A stretch of 64,000 bases of DNA from Brassica napus (Eukaryota > Streptophyta > Magnoliopsida > Brassicales > Brassicaceae). The position numbers and the translations under genes are program-made. The stretch covers positions 35,859,608-35,923,607 of the forward strand of contig NC_063452.1 of NCBI RefSeq assembly GCF_020379485.1. Reading direction: 5' to 3'. A model generated the notes under the pieces. It was not told the origin of the DNA, did not search any database, and was given only the letters and a program-made list of their open reading frames with translations. Below, in pieces: positions 22,600 through 34,604 of this stretch (the first letter of the stretch is position 1; each line of letters opens with the position of its first letter).

Positions 22600-23304
22600 C
22601 TAAAAAGACAAGGTTTCTGTGCCAAAAGAACACTTCTTATAGTTAGCATACAGATTTTCTTTTCTAAGCACATCTAGAACTTGTTTCAAGTGGTTAACAT
22701 GTTCTTTCATAGTCTTGCTGTAAATCAGGATATCATCAAAGTAAACAACTACAAATCGTCCTATCAAAGCTCTCAAGACATGATTCATTAATCTCATGAA
22801 AGTACTAGGTGCATTAGTAAGCCCAAAAGGCATCACAAGCCATTCATACAATCCTAGCTTAGTTTTAAAAGCAGTTTTCCACTCATCTCCTTCTTTCATT
22901 CTAATCTGGTGGTAACCACTCTTTAAATCAATTTTAGAAAAGACACATGAACCATGTAACTCATCTAACATATCATCTAAGCGAGGAATAGGATGCCTGT
23001 ACTTAACTGTTATGTTGTTGATGGCTCTGCAGTCCACACACATCCTCCAGCTCCCATCTTTTTTTGGTACCAAGAGGACAGGTACAGCACAAGGACTCAT
23101 ACTCTCCCTGATATGTCCCTTCTCCATTAGCTCATTGACTTGTTTCTGAAGCTCCTTGGTCTCCACAGGGTTGGTCCTGTATGCTGGACGGTTTGGCAAA
23201 GTAGCTCCTGGTACAAAATCAATCTGGTGCTCTATTCCCCTAATAGGCGGCAGACCTATTGGATTGTCCTCTGGGAACACATCTCTATACTCCTGCAAAG
23301 GCAC
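22600..23304 (-). pseudogene. E4 reverse transcriptase
   Basis: Longest intact pol piece here (234 codons). It contains PYRTNP-like [42 protein letters not shown] (catalytic Asp at residue 126), [17 protein letters not shown] and [11 protein letters not shown] (YFDD at 188-191). The frame breaks just after FGTETLSF, where E4 continues in other frames toward RNase H. Motifs are the Ty3/gypsy consensus with few changes, suggesting E4 is younger than its neighbours. Confidence 0.92.
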
Positions 23305-23889
23305 TCAATCTCCTCTGGAATCTCGGGAGCAGGGTTAGTAGTAGAGCTCAACAATTCTTTATAAACCACTAGTATCAAATTTGATTGTTCAATCATAGCA
23401 GTTTTGATATCTTTAGCAGTAGCAAAGAGGTTGAGTTTACTTACCTGGCTGGTCTCTTCAAGAAGCAAGGACTTGCTGGCGGCCTTGGACTCTCCTCTCT
23501 TCTTTTTGAGATGCATCTGATCCTGGTGTACCTCCTGAGGGGTCATTGGCGCCAGGGTAACTTGTTTCTCCTTATGGATAAAAGTGTATCTGTTGGTAAA
23601 GCCATCATGTACTGATCTCTTATCATACTGCCATGGACGTCCCAGAAGGATGTGGCTAGCTTCAAGGGGTGCTACATCACAAGTGATCTCATCCTGGTAC
23701 TTTCCCACTGATAGCAACCTTCACTTGCTTGGTGATCTGTAATCCACCCTCGTCATTGATCCATTGCAAGAGATATGGTTTAGGATGCTTGAACACTTGA
23801 AGACCCAACTTCTCCACCAACTCAGCACTTGCTACATTAGTACAGCTTCCTCCATCAATGATCAAGCTGCAAACCTTTTCTTGAACCAA
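23256..23889 (-). pseudogene. E4 protease and protease-RT linker
   Basis: Two overlapping minus-strand frames. The first has SLIIDGGSCTNVASAELVEKLGL: the aspartic protease motif, here DGGS where DSGS is usual. The second has ASHILLGRPWQYDKRSVHDG, the conserved protease C-terminus, then a Lys/Gln-rich linker (KKKRGESKAASKS). One frameshift near 23700 separates them. Confidence 0.85.
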
Positions 23890-25204
23890 GCATTGGTGTG
23901 GAACAAGTTTTCCCTTTGCTCATCTTCTTTGGCTTTAGGTTGAGCATTGAGAAGTCTCCTGGTGACTAGTAGCTCTCCACGGACAGGGTACTCCACGCCT
24001 TCCTCATCTGACTCTTGGCCGGCGTCCTCCTCTTCAGATATCACCTCCCCGTTGGCTAAGATAGTCATCACCTTCTTGTTGGTGCACTCATTAGCATAGT
24101 GGCCAAAGCCATGACACTTGTAACACTTAATGTTCCTGGTCTTAGTAGATGTGGCTACTCCTTTACCCTTGTCATCTCTCTTGGTCTCTACTGAAGAAGA
24201 ACCGTCCTTGGACTTATCCCCTGGCTTATCTTCCCTGGAGTAGGCCGGTTTTGAAGTAGGAGTGTATGAAGACCGGGTAGAGCTCTTCCTCTTGTTCTGC
24301 TGCTCAATCAAGATAGCTTTATGTAGCAGTTCATCCATGTCCTCATATTCTTGTAGCTCCAACCTATCTTGTATATCTCTGTTAAGACCTCCTTGGAATC
24401 TTGCCATAGTAGCTTCTACACCTTCTTCTAAATCAGCTTTTAACATGAGTGTTTCCATCTCCTGGTGATAGTCCTCTACACTCTTAGACCCTTGAGAAAG
24501 CCTTCTCAACTTCTGGTGTAGATCTCTTCCATAGTGATTAGGAACAAATCTCTTCTTCATCACAGTTTTCATCTCAAACCAGGAAGCTACTTGAGGCTCT
24601 CCATTGCGTCTCCTGGTAGTAGCAATCTGATCCCACCAGCTAATAGCATATCCACAGAATTCAGTAGCTGCTAGTCTCACTTTTCTCTCCTCAGTGAGCT
24701 GCTGGCAATTGAAAACCAGTTCAATCTTCTTCTCCCACTCTAAGTAAGCATCAGGATCATTCTTCCCATGGAATGGAGGGATTCTAAGCTTGAGATTGCC
24801 TAGGTTATCAGTAGCTGGTCGCCTGCGGTTGTAGTTTCTACCACGCTGACTAGCCTGAGATCCATCATCACTGTCATCAGTTGAATCTTCTTGATAATGT
24901 TCTCCATAAACCCCACGACCCCCAATCTCCACTCGTGGCCCTCTTATAGGTCCAATGCGTGCTCTCTGAGCTCCAGCAGCAACCGCGTCCCTCTCTTGCC
25001 CTGCATTAACACCAGGTAAGTTTTCATTAGCTTGTTGAGCAAGGTTGTAAGTATTTGCATTCTTCTGGTTATCTCAGCCATCATAGCCTCAAATTGAACT
25101 TGGTTGAGGTTGATTTGCTGGACAGCCGGTTCTCCTGTACCCTCTGGTTGCTTTCCATCTCGTCTCTCTTCACTCATTGTTCCTGAAATAGTTAGAGAAA
25201 ACAC
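23862..25204 (-). pseudogene. E4 gag
   Basis: N-terminus MSEERRDGKQPEG (minus strand, about 25175) followed by an acidic and basic linker, then retrotrans_gag (LRIPPFHGKNDPDAYLEWEK, WWDQIATTRR, RFVPNHYGRDLHQKLRRL, VEDYHQEMETLM), a Ser/Lys-rich linker and one CCHC zinc knuckle CYKCHGFGHYANEC at about 24130-24090. The end runs into the protease frame. A frame change near 24940 separates the N-terminal 86 codons from the main 356-codon frame. Confidence 0.9.
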
Positions 25205-25587
25205 AAATCCAAGAACAAAAGTATCTCTCTCTCACTCAAGTTTTCAAGTCGCCAAGTCTCAGCTCTTCCCACAAGTTCAGTTGAAAAACAAGGTTCTACA
25301 CTTAAGATCTAGAACTAAACCCCAATGAATCAGAAAGAAAGTATTAAGAGATTTAGGCACCAGCTGACTTTACCACCCTGAGCTGGATTTCTCTTCAGCT
25401 AGCTGGATTACTCTTCAGCTTTTTTCTTTTTTTTTTTTTTGATTTGGATCAGAGTTCTCTTTTCTTTTCTTTTTTTTTTGATTTGCAGGGTTGGCTCAGC
25501 TGGCTTACAACAGATAGAAAGATAAGAGAAGCATTTGATGGAATGAATGATCTGAGTAGTCAAAAATCGCAGACCCTAACCTTCAAG
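25205..25587 (-). other. E4 5' leader
   Basis: No gene. Non-coding leader between primer site and gag, with T-rich runs on the plus strand near 25420 and 25470. Confidence 0.6.
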
Positions 25588-25601
25588 TGGCTCTGATACC
25601 A
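25588..25601 (-). other. E4 primer binding site (initiator Met tRNA)
   Basis: On the minus strand TGGTATCAGAGCCA, the standard site complementary to the 3' end of tRNA-iMet, two bases downstream of the LTR end. Confidence 0.93.
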
Positions 25602-25603
25602 CT

Positions 25604-26095
25604 TGGTGCAGCCTGGGTATGGCTTCTGCTCCTGGATCACTTGAAGGGGAACGGATAGGGGTGTTCTAAGAGGCTACTAGCTCTCCTTTGAACTGTGGTC
25701 GTCTCCCTGAGCCTGTGGATTGGCGACAGAGATGGTTTGCTACTCAAAGACACAAGATCACCTTGTATTGTCTAAGATGAGATTCACAGGAATTCCTTCC
25801 TTTAAGTGAGATCAATGTTCTTGAGCTGAACAGAGAAAGCTAGAGACAAGACAACGAAGTTGACTGAATATTCTTAGATTCAAAAGTTGAGAAAGCAAAG
25901 CTGCCTCCCTCATGTCTTAAAGAAATCGACAGAAAACCCTAGAAGTAAACCAAGATGGTTTAATTCTAATTCTAATTCTAATTCTAATCCTAAACCCACG
26001 AAATTGGTTTATTTAAAATCCTAATTGTCTTTGGTTTAAATTAAATGAAAGCCCAATAACCAAAGCCCTTACAAAGTAATTAAATTAAACCAACA
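25604..26095 (-). repeat. E4 LTR (single)
   Basis: About 492 bp on the minus strand from TGTTGGTTTAATT to GGCTGCACCA, ending two bases before the primer site. It includes about five TTCTAA units at 25962-25989. Coding sequence for the polyprotein C-terminus runs up to its 5' side, as it would before a 3' LTR. Confidence 0.75.
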
Positions 26096-26360
26096 GGCTG
26101 GTTTATCTTGATCTCCTTGTCTTGATCCAAGACCCACGATTTTGGCTATCTCCTGGAGCCTCTCCTCTTGTTCTCTCAGCCTTGATCTAGTAGTTGGTCC
26201 ACTCCACACACTGGTTGGCTCACATGATGTCTCACTCTGGTTCTGGTTCTCTTCAGTATCCTCAGCTTCACATCTATCTCTTACGGCAGTCTCATCACTT
26301 GGCTCATCCTCATCAGTCTCACTCAGCTCCTCTTCTATGTCTCTGGTCATGGCTACACCA
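26069..26360 (-). pseudogene. E4 polyprotein C-terminal tail
   Basis: Minus-strand frame with an acidic segment (DIEEELSETDEDEPSDE) and a GPTTRSRLREQEERLQEI motif, typical of the extreme C-terminus of gypsy pol, ending LITL inside the LTR. It lies upstream of gag in transcription order. Similarity ends at about 26360, where E1 gag copy B begins. Confidence 0.75.
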
Positions 26361-28948
26361 CCCGTCGACCGATACTCGCCCAACACCTTCGACCGAAGAC
26401 ACTCATCTTCCATCGACCGACATAGTCCATCCGACATCGATCGATACTCCATCCCAGACGTCGATCGATACTGAACCGCGAGACATGGTTGCGACTTTGA
26501 TACTTGTCCGAGATGATAATGGTGACCTTCATGACCCGAAGGTCATTTGCGTAATGCAGAAGGTCAGAGGATAGATGCTTAGGGGGCTGTAATCCCTGAG
26601 TCTGATGCTAGTGCTACAGGTGCTACTTTAGCTGTAGATGAGGTTGCGCGACCCAAGACGTTGGCTGACTACAACCGTCCAGATCAGTTCTACACCAACA
26701 GATCAGCCATTCGTCCTCCCACTATTCAGAGGGATTTTGAGTTGATGGCCCAGTACTACACACTTGTGGGACAGATACCCTACAATGGATTGTCTCACGA
26801 GCATCATATGGACCATCTGGAGAGGTACGAGGATCTGATATCTGCTATTAAAGTCAAAGGAGTCCCTGAGGATTATCTCCTATGCAAGCTCTTCAAGTTA
26901 TCTCTTGTTGGAGAAACTTCCCATTAGCTTAAGCAGCTACCACCAGGATCTCTCACATCCTGGAGCGACTTCAAGAATGCATTCTTATGCAATTTCTTTG
27001 ATGAAGCACGCGCTAAAGACTTGAGGAGCAAGATCGCTGCCTTCTCTCAGGGGCCTACAGAATCATTCAGAGTCTCTTGGATCAGATTCAAGTCTTATCA
27101 GAGAGACTGTCCACACCATGGATTCAATGAAGTACAACTGCTCTTGATGCTTCCAACGCGGTGCAGTACCGGATGGCTCTTGATGCTTCCAGCAATAGGA
27201 ACTTCAACACCAGGAATCCATAAGAGGTAGTAAAGAAGATGGAAAACCTAGCATCTAACAATAGCACCAAGAACATTGATTTTGAGAGGAAAAAGTATGC
27301 CACCATCCTTGGGAATGATCAGATGGATGAGGTGAAGGCAAAGCTGGATAGTGTTCACAAGCTTCTCACAAAACATGTTTGCTTGGTTGAAGATGCAGAA
27401 GCTGTAGACACAGAGGGTAGAGCAGGGGAAGAAGAAGAAGTGAACTTTATTGGTGGAACTGGATTCCAAGGTTCTGGAAACCAGGGTGGAAACATAAATT
27501 CCTATGGAAATAGGGGAAATTTCAATCAGAGTTCACAGTACCAGAAACCCTACAACAGCAACTACAACAACAACATGAATAATGGAAGTTCCTACTACCA
27601 GAAGCCACCGCCGCCTACTCAAGAGAGCAAGATTGAAGAGATGCTTGATAGGGTTCTTGGCACACAGCAGCGAATGACAGTGGACTTCAACGGGAAGATT
27701 GATTCTGTCTACACCAACCTGAACACAAAGTTTGAGACTTTGAGCACTCATGTGAAGAAGCTAGAGATGCAAGTTGTGCAGATTGGAGATGCTGTCAAGA
27801 GGCAAGAAGCCTCGACAAGTGTGGGAGGGGATGATATGATGAAGCACCACGTGAATGCCATCATTGAGTATGAGTTTTGGCAAGTGGTGAAGGAAGAGAG
27901 GCTGCAAGAAGGAGATTTCTAAGTAGAAAGTTTGATGAGTTTTGGCGGATCGTATTGGTGTCGATCGACGACAGACTGAACATCGATCGACGTCAGCCAG
28001 TCCAAATCGATCGACAGGATCTCCAGAGCATCGACCGATGACACCAACGAAGTCAACCGCATCTTGCAATGCCGTAAGGATTCTTACTCACGAGGAGTTC
28101 ACACCGAAACACCCACATCCGTTCATCCCTGATAACGTTCGAATCGCTCGACGAGCTGATACATCCGTCGATTGACATGGAGAATCTAATATCGCTCGAC
28201 AAACAGAGTCCGCCATCGATTGACAACCTCCAGTGCCTATCGATCGACGAGCACCTATTACCTACCGAGTGCAGATGCCAAAGATAGATGTTGCACATCT
28301 TAATGCACTCAGGCCCAAACCCAAACCTTCCGAAAACCCACCAGAGACTGTCCGGACACCTTCAGATGATGGAGAAGATCCTATGGAAGAGGATAGGGTT
28401 TCTACTTGAAGAACCCTAAGGAGAAGAAAGGAAAAAGTGGCGAAACATCTGAAGAGGGGGGCTAATGAAAAGGAAAAGGAAAATTTCCGAAAGATAGTCT
28501 TCAAGATTCCTATAGATAAGCCATTCGAGGAGGCTTATTATACTCACGGATTGTGGATGTTCTTCAGAGAAACTAGAGAGAAAGATGAAGACATCAAGAG
28601 AATGTTCTGTGAAGCTAGAGAAAAGATTAGGATGTGGATTACATTGAAGAAGAAGAGTGATCCTGGGCAATTTGTAATACCATGCACAGTGAAGGGTGTT
28701 GAATTTCCACATGCCTTGTTCAACACATGAGCATCAGTCAGCATCCTACCTAGGGTTATAGCAGACCATCTGGGTCTGCAGGTGGAGCCTTCGCAGAAAC
28801 TGTTCACTTTTGTGGATTGTTCCCAGAGGAACTCAGGAGGAATTGTAAGAGACCTAGAGGTGGAGATTGGTAATGGCCTAGTTCCAGTTGATTTTCATGT
28901 CTTGGAAATCAAGCTAAACTGGAACTCTTCTCTAATACTTGGGAGAGC
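26361..28948 (+). pseudogene. E1 gag-protease, copy B
   Basis: Second copy of the E1 gag segment, collinear with 2756-5343 and nearly identical by eye (offset about 23605). It starts abruptly inside the N-terminal 24-bp array, with no LTR, primer site or start codon, after E4. It keeps QKP-linker codons lost in copy A (a stop at 3995 there). Specific damage: a stop in the protease motif (FNT then stop, about 28727). Arrays at 26364-26467, 27961-28038 and about 28142-28245 match copy A. Ends at AGAGC beside the E2 LTR. Confidence 0.87.
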
Positions 28949-30286
28949 TGATATCACTCAAATTACCCTAAGGAGTGAATTACTCTCTCAAATAAGAGGT
29001 TCATATGTAGTACTTAGGGATCAAATCCACATAGACTCTAGGATTACACAATATATTATGGTCTTGAAATAAATCTAGATTAAATGGTTTATGGGTTTTA
29101 AAGCAGTAAATTGGTTGGTGAGCAAGTTTATTGCTCGATTGATTGTTTTGAGTTTGTTAACAGTTGGTGAAGTAGCTAGATTCAGGTGTATTCTCAGGTA
29201 TGATATATAATACTCAATTTGGGAAATTAGGAGTTTATCAATATTAATTGTTCTTGAATTCAAACTAAGGTATAATCTAATTTGGATCTCGGACCTCAAC
29301 TCTCATTATTTTGGTCGCGAGAAAGTGTCGATTGATAATTCTTCGTGAATATCGATCGATACACCTTTCAAAATATCGATCGACAGAGCTATCACTGTGT
29401 CGATCAATACTTCTTCCAAAGAGCTTTACGAACGAGTTTGACTTGTATTCTCTAACTCACTAGACCAACTCTTGTATGTATCTAGTCAGCTAGATCATTT
29501 TAGTTATTTTCAGGTATTGAGTCAAGCAATGGTTTGATCCCAATTAATCCTAGGATCTAAGTTTAAAGGGTGGTCAATCCTAAACTTAGCTTTAATGCAT
29601 GACTAGATGATTGAACTGTATTTCTAAACATCCTAACAATTATTGTGTCAGTATTACATTATCAACCTATTTGAGAAACCTAAATCTAACAGTAAAGACT
29701 ACTCAGAAATATTCATGGAACACATGGTTATGATGGTCTGAATAATACTTAAATAAACAAAATAGCAAAAGTAACAGAAATAATGAAAGCAAGGGAATTC
29801 AAGATCTTCCCTGTTTTGCAGTATATGATCTATCTCTCCAATCCTAAGCTCTCCTCTTTCAATGGTGGCTTCTTGCCTCCTTCAAACTAGGTCTCTAGGC
29901 AAGTCTGCCTCTAAAACAATACAAAACCCTAATAAATAGCCTAAAAGGCGGCCAGTGACTAATGATGTAATTATTGAGACTTTTTGTGAAACTTGAAATC
30001 TTCTAATTTGTCATTAACTCTCGGATGGCTTCATAATCGATCGATACGAGGGACTTGACATCGATCGATATTTGGTGGTGACTATCGGTCGATATTGATC
30101 TACGACCGTCAACCATTTCTTGCTTCCATCGAAGCTCAAAAGATCTCTAAATAGCTCCAAATACATCATTTTCTTCCATATAGTACATGAACCTGTAATT
30201 ACTCTAAATAGACTCTATATAGTAATAATATATCTTAAAATACTCATAAACCATGGTTAAAAATAGGTAAAATCCATGGTCTATCA
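28949..30286 (-). repeat. E2 3' LTR, copy B
   Basis: 1338 bp, collinear with 5344-6682. The 24-bp group is kept at 29328 (TCGATTGA), 29352, 29376 and 29400. Confidence 0.93.
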
Positions 30287-30897
30287 ACTCCCCTAGACTT
30301 ACTCTTTTGCTTGTCCTCAAGGAAAACACAACAGAGCAGTCTCTTTGAAAGAGGTTTGAAAACATCGGGAACTCACATGATTTAAAACTCATAATCATCA
30401 CCTCTTTAACATCGCAATCCATATCTAAAAGGTCTTAGTCACAAAAACACTTTATACCATATCCTAGCTTAGCAACAAAATTTATCTAGCCAACAAATTA
30501 ACATAATCTTGTCTTTCATTCCCCTGTACCAACCTCATTTCATAGCATAAAATAAAAGTGAAGGCTATACCTTGGGAATATCGATCACAGGATTCAAGGA
30601 TTCTCAAACAAGTATCTGTACCTGCAGGTAAATATTAGTTCCTATCCCCTCTCTCTACTAATTTTCGCTCTTGGTTAAAAATCTGCTTATATGCAAGATC
30701 ATTAACCAAGATTGGACAGGCTTTCATGAATCAAGCCTTAATGGTGTTTGCCACCAAGTCCTGTTTACTTCTTTTTGACCTATATCCTAGGATTATTTGT
30801 GAAGCAAGCCTTAATGGTTGTAGCCACCAAGTCATGTTCTAGTCTTTTACCTATGAAATTCTTATGAAGCAAGCCTTAATGGTTGTAGCCACCAAGT
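30287..30897 (-). other. E2 3' untranslated region, copy B
   Basis: Same content as 6683-7293: polypurine tract and three units of the GGTTGTAGCCACC repeat (about 30720-30897). No gene. Confidence 0.8.
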
Positions 30898-32090
30898 CTA
30901 GACCATCGAAAATTTCACTCTATGGCACGACCAGCTTGGCCATCCCGGTTCGACCATGATGCGTAAATTGATCTTGAACACTAATGGCCATACTTTGAAA
31001 GAGAAACGAGTTGTTCCTAAGAACCTAACGTGTGTAGCATGTTCACAAGGGAAACTCATTGTTAGGCCATCACCAGTTAAAGTGACTAAGGAAACAATAA
31101 ACTTTTTGGAAAGAATACAAGGAGACATCTATGGACCAAGGGACCCACCTTGTGGGACGTTTAGATATTTCATGGTTCGCATTGATGCGTCCACGAGATG
31201 GTCGCATGTGTGTCTTCTGTCGACCCGCAACTTGGCGTTTGTGAGGTTGCTTGCTTAGATAATTCGATTACGAGCTCATTTTCCAGATTTTCCTTTAAAG
31301 ACTATACGTCTTGATAATGCTGGTGAGTTCACGTCCCAAGCGTTTAATGATTATTGTATGTCCATGGGGGTAAGTGTGGAACACTCGGTGGCACATGTAC
31401 ATACACAGAACGGCTTGGCCGAATCATTCATTAAACGAATACAGCTAATAGCTAGACCATTGCTTATGAGATCAAAACTCCTGGTCTCAGATTGGGGACA
31501 TGCGGTCCTGCATGCGGCCGAACTCATACGCATCGGGCCATCTAGTGAACGTAAATATTCGCCATCACAATTTCTTACGGGTCATGAGCCAGACATATCC
31601 CATCTTAAGACATTTGGATGTGTCATTTATGTTTCAATTGCACCACCACAAAGAACAAAATGGGACCTCAAAGGAGGATGGCAATATATGTTGGATATGA
31701 TTCTCCCACGATTATTAAGTACCTTGAGCCAACTACGGGTGATTTATTTGAGGCCAGGTATGCGGATTGTCATTTTGATGAATCCGAACATCCAAAATTA
31801 GGGGGAGATGATAATAAGCTGGTAAAATAAATTACATGGAATAAACATCCTTATCTTGGCAAGTTCCTCGGACTCAGGAATGTGATTTAGAAATCCAAAA
31901 GATAATACATTTACAAAAGCTAGCTAATCAATTGCCACATTCCTTTGCTGACCCGAAAAGAGTGACTAAGTCATATATACCAGCTGCAAATGCATCAATT
32001 CGTATTGATGTTCAAGAGGGACACAATCAAGTTGCTACAGAGTCTAGACAACGTTTGAAACGTGGTAGACAAATATTTTTTTTTAATACA
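30898..32090 (+). pseudogene. Ty1/copia integrase fragment in E2, copy B
   Basis: Same segment as in copy A. Here the zinc region to first catalytic Asp is open (30956-31258: CVACSQGK, LERIQGDIYGP). The core continues past a stop at 31258 to IRLDNAGEF and HTQNGLAESFIKRIQ (31358-31801). It ends at KRGRQIFF before a T-rich run. Differences from copy A are single substitutions. Confidence 0.88.
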
Positions 32091-32886
32091 CACACATTTT
32101 GTTTTTTTTTTTTTTATAATCTAAATCTCGAAAATAGAGAGAGAAAGGGTGATAAATCTAAATACACAAGGCTTTACCTTCCAGACTTGTTTGAAGAATC
32201 TGATCCCATGTATATCAAGCCCCAAGACAAGCAGTTGTGTCAGGTTTAGTGTTGGAGGTCAGCTTTGGTTCCTTCAAAACAATCTCAGCAAGTGTGGTTA
32301 GTTGACATGTTGATCCACTATAGTATCTTTAGTACTATGTGCAATCAGAAAGTTTAAAAATGGTGATAATAAAATGGTTAGATAACAAGCAAAAAATCTA
32401 CTACGATCATTATCCCTTTCTTGACTCAATTAAAACTTTTTGTTTGGAAATATATATATATTTTTTTTGAAATTCCTTAATAAACTAATATTAGTAAGTA
32501 CCTCCCCCAGACTTAAACTTCACTGTCCCCAGTGATGTTCAGTCTAAGATTGGTCAGGGTAGAAATAAGTAATAACTATAAGTTAGATGTTAGACAAGAG
32601 AAAAGAATTTGTTACCCGCTGTCTAGAGGATCGAACGACATGTTTACCGTATTATCGATCGATATTATCGCATCCCTGTCGATCGATATAACCGTGTGGT
32701 TATCGATCGACAGTGCGGAGATAGAAAACATCTACGCCAGCTACAACGTATCCATGTGTCCAACTCATCATAGAATTAGCATTAGTCAGCTATGTTAGCT
32801 CTGTTAGACAATCCAAACGCATGCAAGATTAGCAGAAAAGATAAACTCCAGTCATAACATAAAGTAATAAGTTCAAAAATAAATCC
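32091..32886 (-). other. E2 3' region between copia fragment and ORF-1, copy B
   Basis: Matches 8485-9279. No gene; three perfect TCGATCGA around 32655-32710 at the 24-bp step. Confidence 0.72.
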
Positions 32887-33758
32887 TAAAAGTTTGAAAG
32901 TAGAAGAAAACATAAGTAGATAGGGATAGAGATATGAGGACTAGTCCTCATCATTGGTCTCGTCGCCGGAGGTGTCTCTGCGCTAGCGGGACGGTCTTGC
33001 TGCTGTCGGTGAGCTAGCTCGCACACTCCTCCTGCTCGAGCAACGACATCTCGACACTCTAGCCCAAGTGGCTGTAAGAGCATCGACGACGACGCGCTGG
33101 AAGTCTCCCTCAGGACGTGTAGACATGTCTGCCATAGGAGGGAAAGGCGGTAGTGTGTCCTCGGGCTGATGCGGCTGGGGTCCTGCGGTGCGCTGGACCG
33201 TGTAGCGGCGCGGCTGGGCTACTGGGGCTCGGAATAGGCGAGGGTCAGGTTGAAACTGAATGCTGCTAAGGCCATGGGAGAAGTCCGTAAGTGACCGAAC
33301 TGGAAGCCTCACCAAATGTATGCCGTCCCCAACTTTGAAGGACCAGTCGCGGTCGTCCTTGAGCCATTGTGCGCGTCAGATGTGCTGAGTCCATGTAGAG
33401 GTTCCGATCGTCCATCTCGGCGTCGTCCAGGGGGACTCCACAATCGACGAAGATCGGAGTGAGTAGGCTCCCAACCGTCTCCCTCTTCCTTCCCGTTGAC
33501 TGGAAAGGCTTCATCTTGAGTTTGGCCAGATGCTCAACAAATATGGCTCCAAGGTTGGGCCATGCGTTGTGCTCGAGCTCCTCGATGCTCTCCATGTGAA
33601 CCAAACTACTCACTGCGTAGTAGACCAGAGTGAGCTCCTGGACCCGAACCTTACTAGGTTCCATCTTGCACAACAGGGTGTTGGCAAGGGTCTTCATGAA
33701 GTAACGCAGAGTCGGGGGAAAAATGTCCGTCTGAACGCTCTTGGTGGGGTCGAAGAAG
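32887..33758 (-). pseudogene. ATHILA ORF-1 C-terminal part, copy B
   Basis: Collinear with 9280-10149. Frame 33697-33266 has MKTLANTLLCKMEPSKV and GVPLDDAEMDDRNLYMDS; frame 33315-32983 has the Pro/Gln-rich tail. In the unduplicated element this joins the N-terminal half at 38446-39045 once E3 and one copy of its 5-base duplication are removed. Confidence 0.7.
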
Positions 33759-34604
33759 TGTTGGGGTCAAAAATGGTTATTTCGAAATCAACGGCTATGG
33801 TTATACTCGCCCGGCGAGCTTAACCATCACGCCGGTCAGCTCGCCCGACGAGCTCGACCTGATCCCGGGCTGTCCGACTTACTTCGACTCCCGTATCTTC
33901 CGTATAGCTGTGATATCCGACCTTCGGGACCATATACTTCTCGTTTTGTTTTGATAAAAGTTATTCTCGAAGTTTTATGACTAAAATCGAGAAATCGTAT
34001 AAATGCCAAAAGGCCTAAGAACGGTCCGCAAGGATCCAAACTGGTCTAGAGGCCCATCTACGCTCTCCGAAGGGATTCGAGCCCATAAAAGTTATGACGG
34101 TTTGTCCTAACTCGCAGAAAAACGATAAATGCTAAGTTTCCAAAGATAAATGTAAAGATTCGAGGATAACTATCAAGATCGACGGAAAATGGAATATTCC
34201 CAAAAGAGATAGATTTGGGCCCGAAGGCGAAGGATGGGTAACCGACCTAGAGCGACAATATAAGGAGAGCAGGAGCAGAAGAAAAGGGGGCCCGAGAATT
34301 TGGACCTGGAGAACTACTGCTAGCTTAGAGAACTTAGGGCTTACGTGGTTAGACTAGCACGGCAAGGCTTAGGACGTCTTGGCCGCCGCTTGTCCTGTTG
34401 TTCCGATAGTTAGCATATCTCTACTCCTCTTGGAGAAATCTTGTATTCATACTATTCAATAAAACGCCTCTGAGCGATTATCTATCTTTTTATCGTTCTA
34501 AAGTGATTACGCAGAGAATTCAGACCTTCAAGGAAAAATGGGTTCACTCGGTTTTCCTCCATTATTATTTGTTATAATCGACGGTGTGAATTTCGGTTTC
34601 CACA
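33759..34604 (+). repeat. E3 5' LTR, copy B
   Basis: 846 bp, TGTTGGGGTC to TTTCCACA. Lacks most of the GC-rich repeat tract found in copy A and in the 3' LTR; otherwise collinear. Confidence 0.9.

Larger units (their letters stand above)
21426..26360 (-). mobile_element. E4: permuted chromovirus-like Ty3/gypsy element
   Basis: Read on the minus strand from 26360: the polyprotein C-terminus, one LTR (26095-25604), iMet-type primer site, gag with CCHC knuckle, protease, RT, RNase H, and integrase up to the start of its core. The C-terminal part therefore precedes gag and only one LTR is present. This arrangement could come from integration of a one-LTR circle or from truncation of a tandem pair. 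The middle of integrase and any chromodomain are absent. Confidence 0.75.

Noticed and set aside
25962..25989. TTCTAA microsatellite as a telomere-like or satellite repeat
   Set aside because: Only about five units inside the E4 LTR; not the plant telomere repeat.
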